A DNA stretch of 6,878 nucleotides from an uncultured Pseudomonadota bacterium (GTDB lineage: Bacteria; Pseudomonadota; Alphaproteobacteria; CACZRW01), in the NCBI GenBank assembly GCA_902783675.1, contig CACZRW010000130.1, positions 1-6,878 on the forward strand, written 5' to 3'. This document shows, piece after piece, positions 4,492 through 6,878 of the stretch. The notes under the pieces were generated by a model. It made no database searches, had not been told where the DNA came from, and was given only the letters and a program-made list of their open reading frames with translations. The position numbers and the translations under genes are program-made. Each line of letters starts with the position of its first letter. Position 1 is the stretch's first letter.

Positions 4492-6657
4492 TTGCCTATA
4501 TCTTTGAATGCAGAGCAACAACAAGCGGTGGACCAAACCGAAGGCGCGGTTTTGGTGCTTTCGGGCGCCGGCACGGGCAAGACCCGAGTTTTGACCGCCC
4601 GCCTTGCCCATATTATCGGAAGCGGCTTGGCAAGGCCTTGGGAGTGCTTGGCGGTGACCTTCACCAACCGCGCCGCCAGCGAGATGGAAGAGCGGCTTGC
4701 AAATATGATAGGCGAAGACGCAAGGCAAGTATGGCTCGGCACTTTTCATAGAATCGGACTTAGAATCCTGCGCCGCTTTGCGAGCGAACTGGGCTATGCG
4801 CAAAACTTCGTCATTTTGGGCGAGGACGATCAAACCCGCCTTATCAAGCAAATAATGCTATCCGAAGGCTACGACATTAAAAAATACACCCCCGAAGCAG
4901 TGCTTGCCGCCATCCAAAGCTGGAAGGATAAAGGCATAACTCCGGACAAGGTCCTGACCGGCGATCGCACGGACTTTATGAGCGGCCGAGTCCTTGGCAT
5001 CTACCGCATGTATCAAGATCGCCTGAAGTCCATGAACGCCATGGATTTTGGCGATTTGCTCTTGCTCTGCCTTGAGCTTTTCACTGAAAATCCCGAGATT
5101 TTGGCAAAGTATCAAAACCAATTTCGCTACATCATGGTGGACGAGTATCAAGACACGAACACCGCGCAATACCTTTGGCTGCGCCTGTTGGCGCAAAAGT
5201 GGGGCAATCTGTGTTGCGTAGGCGATGACGACCAATCCATTTACTCATGGCGCGGCGCGCAAATAGACAACATTTTAAAGTTTGACCACGACTTTAAAGA
5301 CGCCAAGATTATCCGCCTTGAAAGCAACTATCGCTCGACCGCCCACATTTTAGCGGCGGCATCAAGCATAATTCGCCATAACGAAGGGCGTCTGGGCAAG
5401 GAATTGCGCGTTGCCCCGAACCGCGACCCCGACGGCGAAAAAGTAAAAGTAAAAGGTCTTTACAGCGGGAGAGAGGAAGCCCTTGCCGCCGTAGATTCGC
5501 TTGAAAATGCCTATCGTCACGGCACACCCTATAAGCAAATGGCGATTTTGGTGCGCACGACCGCCCAGACTCGCGAGTTTGAAGAAGCCTTTATCACGAA
5601 CGCCATTCCCTATCAGGTAATCGGCGGCGCCAAGTTCTACGAGCGTGAGGAAATTCGCGACGCCATCGCCTACCTTCGCACGGTAGCCCTGCCTTCGGAC
5701 GACATGGCGATAATGCGCATTATAAACAAGCCTCGCCGCGGCATAGGCGATACCACCATCGACCTTGTCCGGCAAAAGGCGCTAAAGGAAAACATTTCCT
5801 TTTTCACCGCCTTAAAAGACCTTACCCGCCCCGATTCTTTTGAGCTTAAACCTGCCGCAAAGAAAGCCGCGGCGGCCTTTTTGCAAAGCCATGCTTTGTG
5901 GACGGAATACGCCGAAAAACTCCCGCCTTTTGAAGCATTAAAGAACATACTTGATAACGCCGGATATATTGCCATGTGGCAGGAAAGCACCGACATAAAG
6001 GCGGAGAGCAAGCTTGAAAACCTAACCGAGCTTTTATCGGTTTTGAAGCAACGCTTCGACAGCATCCCCGCCTTTTTGGAGCACATCGCTCTTATCTCCG
6101 ACACGGACGAGATTGTCGGCGATGACAAGGTCAGCATTATGACCTTGCACTCGGCAAAAGGACTTGAGTTTGACACCGTAATTCTGGCGGGCTGGGAAGA
6201 AGGCCTTTTCCCGCACCAACGCGCGCTTGACGAAACGGGCGATTTCGGACTTGAGGAAGAGCGCCGCCTTGCCTATGTCGGCATCACGCGCGCAAGGAAG
6301 AATGTTTACATTACCTACGCCGCCAACCGCATGGTTTTCGGACAGTGGCAAACCGGCATTCCTTCTCGTTTTCTTGAGGAACTGCCCGCCGCGGATATAG
6401 AGATTTTGGGTCTTCCCGCCTCTTTTAAAAGCTATTCGAATTACACACCCAAGATTTATAAGCCGACAGACCCTCCGCCCCCTCCAAGAAAGCAGGAAGC
6501 AAAAGGCTCTAAAAGCGGGCTGCGCGTGGGCATAAGGGTTAAACACGCGCTTTTCGGTTATGGCGTAATCATGAAAATAGACGGCGAAAAGCTCACGGTT
6601 TTGTTTGAAAACGGCGGCAAAAAGAACATCTTGGCTTCTTTCGTCACCACCGCTTAA
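4492..6657 (+). CDS. uvrD: UvrD/PcrA-family DNA helicase (superfamily 1A)
   Basis: An ATP-driven 3'-5' DNA helicase that acts in nucleotide excision and mismatch repair and strips proteins from DNA. The 721-aa product is full length for the family. It has the Q motif LNAEQQQAV (5-13), Walker A SGAGTGKT (24-31), motif Ia AVTFTNRAASEM, GTFHRIGLRIL, motif II VDEYQDTN (216-223), motif III GDDDQSIYSWRGA (244-256), motif IV LESNYRS (276-282), motif V MTLHSAKGLEFDTV (550-563) and motif VI YVGITRARK (595-603). After a proline-rich linker comes the C-terminal Tudor-like RNA-polymerase-interacting domain, VGIRVKHALFGYGVIMKI, to about 715. All catalytic residues are intact. The start codon is TTG with AAGGAG eight bases upstream; no ATG lies nearby in frame. 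uvrD and pcrA cannot be told apart by eye; uvrD is used for a proteobacterium. It is divergent from the membrane protein gene. Confidence 0.95.
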   Translation: MPISLNAEQQQAVDQTEGAVLVLSGAGTGKTRVLTARLAHIIGSGLARPWECLAVTFTNRAASEMEERLANMIGEDARQVWLGTFHRIGLRILRRFASELGYAQNFVILGEDDQTRLIKQIMLSEGYDIKKYTPEAVLAAIQSWKDKGITPDKVLTGDRTDFMSGRVLGIYRMYQDRLKSMNAMDFGDLLLLCLELFTENPEILAKYQNQFRYIMVDEYQDTNTAQYLWLRLLAQKWGNLCCVGDDDQSIYSWRGAQIDNILKFDHDFKDAKIIRLESNYRSTAHILAAASSIIRHNEGRLGKELRVAPNRDPDGEKVKVKGLYSGREEALAAVDSLENAYRHGTPYKQMAILVRTTAQTREFEEAFITNAIPYQVIGGAKFYEREEIRDAIAYLRTVALPSDDMAIMRIINKPRRGIGDTTIDLVRQKALKENISFFTALKDLTRPDSFELKPAAKKAAAAFLQSHALWTEYAEKLPPFEALKNILDNAGYIAMWQESTDIKAESKLENLTELLSVLKQRFDSIPAFLEHIALISDTDEIVGDDKVSIMTLHSAKGLEFDTVILAGWEEGLFPHQRALDETGDFGLEEERRLAYVGITRARKNVYITYAANRMVFGQWQTGIPSRFLEELPAADIEILGLPASFKSYSNYTPKIYKPTDPPPPPRKQEAKGSKSGLRVGIRVKHALFGYGVIMKIDGEKLTVLFENGGKKNILASFVTTA

Positions 6658-6696
6658 AGGGGGTTAAGGTTAGTTTATGAGCTTATAAGGTGATGA

Positions 6697-6725
6697 GTTT
6701 AAAAATAAAATTTATTTTATTAAAC
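6697..6725. terminator. AT-rich hairpin after uvrD (possible terminator)
   Basis: GTTTAA (6697-6702) pairs with TTAAAC (6720-6725) and, inside a three-base bulge, TAAAA (6706-6710) pairs with TTTTA (6715-6719) around a four-base loop. The stem is eleven base pairs but nearly all A-T, and no U run follows, so termination would be weak. Confidence 0.3.
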
Positions 6726-6748
6726 CTTCAACCTTAAACTTTCACCCG

Positions 6749-6764
6749 GGGGCGCAGCCCCTTT
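6749..6764 (+). terminator. GC-rich hairpin downstream of uvrD (candidate terminator)
   Basis: GGGGC (6749-6753) and GCCCC (6757-6761) form a five-base-pair stem with loop GCA, followed by TTT and then C. It lies about 90 bases after the uvrD stop. The U tract is short, so it may be a weak intrinsic terminator or part of an intergenic repeat. Confidence 0.4.
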
Positions 6765-6799
6765 CATTCCTCATTCCTCATTCCTCATTTCTCATTCCT
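6765..6799. repeat. Tandem heptamer array (CATTCCT)5
   Basis: Five head-to-tail copies of CATTCCT run from 6765 to 6799; the fourth copy reads CATTTCT, and a partial CATT follows at 6800-6803. Just upstream, 6724-6744 holds three looser seven-base units (ACCTTCA, ACCTTAA, ACTTTCA). Such short tandem repeats can change copy number by slipped-strand replication. The array lies in non-coding sequence about 70 bases before the next start codon. Confidence 0.85.
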
Positions 6800-6813
6800 C
6801 ATTGGGCGAAGCC

Positions 6814-6828
6814 TTAACCCGCCTTTAA
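6814..6828 (+). promoter_or_regulatory. TTAA-N7-TTAA site (candidate CtrA box) over the -35 of the last gene
   Basis: TTAA (6814-6817), seven bases CCCGCCT, TTAA (6825-6828) is an exact CtrA consensus. It ends 11 bases before the -10 TACACT (6840-6845), so it covers the -35 region, which otherwise has no good -35 hexamer. That is the arrangement known for CtrA-activated promoters. It coincides with the right arm of the inverted-repeat element. No protein-binding evidence is available. Confidence 0.45.
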
Positions 6829-6839
6829 CTTATTCCCGC

Positions 6840-6860
6840 TACACTCCGCGAAGAATGGAG
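6840..6860 (+). promoter_or_regulatory. -10 element and ribosome binding site of the last gene
   Basis: TACACT at 6840-6845 (4 of 6, preceded by CGC) is a plausible -10 and GGAG at 6857-6860 lies nine bases before the ATG at 6870. The leader would be under 20 bases. Confidence 0.45.
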
Positions 6861-6869
6861 AACTAAAGA

Positions 6870-6878
6870 ATGTCTAAA
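6870..6878 (+). CDS. Start of a further gene (only three codons, MSK, in window)
   Basis: ATG TCT AAA at the extreme right edge is preceded by GGAG and a -10-like element, so it is probably the beginning of a gene that continues beyond the window. Three residues do not allow identification. An earlier ATG at 6855 reaches a stop after three codons and is not a gene. Confidence 0.55.

Larger units (their letters stand above)
6654..6828. repeat. Intergenic element bounded by inverted repeats (MITE-like or large folded element)
   Basis: The left arm TTAAAGGGGGTTAAGG (6654-6669) and right arm CCTTAACCCGCCTTTAA (6812-6828) are exact reverse complements apart from one extra base. They enclose about 140 bp holding an AT-rich hairpin, a GC-rich hairpin and heptamer repeats. 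The left arm contains the uvrD stop codon TAA. No target-site duplication or coding capacity is visible. The left arm can also pair with a nearer copy, ACCTTCAACCTTAAAC (6724-6739), so alternative folds are possible. It may be a MITE-like insertion, a chromosomal intergenic repeat, or fortuitous low-complexity sequence. Confidence 0.5.

Noticed and set aside
5362..6546. Long minus-strand open frames opposite uvrD
   Set aside because: They are shadows of an intact helicase gene with every motif in frame; none has a Shine-Dalgarno-supported start that I could find or a recognisable product.
6765..6803. CRISPR array
   Set aside because: The units are seven bases with no spacers and there are no cas genes; this is a simple tandem repeat.

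Overview
The window looks like a chromosomal segment of an alphaproteobacterium with a roughly balanced base composition. The evidence is an S4 protein of alphaproteobacterial type, a DUF3126-family protein (a family I know only from Alphaproteobacteria), an alphaproteobacterial-type IF-1, and two intergenic TTAA-N7-TTAA sites that fit the CtrA cell-cycle regulator. I cannot name a genus. The many monocistronic genes with short leaders, and the TTG starts, suggest a divergent and perhaps host-associated or gut lineage; that is inference.

Layout from left to right. On the minus strand, rpsD (S4; 3' end cut by the window edge) has its own sigma70-like promoter and a roughly 110-nt leader carrying a 10-bp hairpin and a U tract. 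Divergent from it on the plus strand are a small DUF3126-family gene (most likely TTG start at 808), a large exported TPR-like protein of unknown function (1087-3060) and infA (3114-3332). infA converges with a minus-strand block: a mazEF-type toxin-antitoxin pair (mazE 3653-3859, mazF 3351-3665) and, upstream of it, a two-helix membrane protein of unknown function (3922-4356). Divergent from that is a full-length uvrD/pcrA-family helicase gene (4492-6657, TTG start). The window ends in a 200-bp repeat-rich spacer followed by the first three codons of another plus-strand gene.

The housekeeping genes (rpsD, infA, uvrD) cover translation and DNA repair and do not form one operon; most have a recognisable -10 element of their own. 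The accessory component is mazEF. Its promoter is overlain by two TGTA-N2-TACA palindromes one helical turn apart, a good autoregulatory operator. The toxin keeps the MazF fold signature but appears to have lost the catalytic Arg and Thr and the usual DQIR motif, so it may be inactive or act differently.

The most interesting non-coding signal lies after uvrD. A roughly 175-bp stretch is bounded by near-perfect inverted repeats, starting at the uvrD stop codon. It contains an AT-rich hairpin, a GC-rich hairpin and five tandem heptamers. Its right arm doubles as a TTAA-N7-TTAA site placed over the -35 region of the next gene. I see no phage, IS transposase, CRISPR, tRNA or rRNA, and no clearly new multi-gene system.
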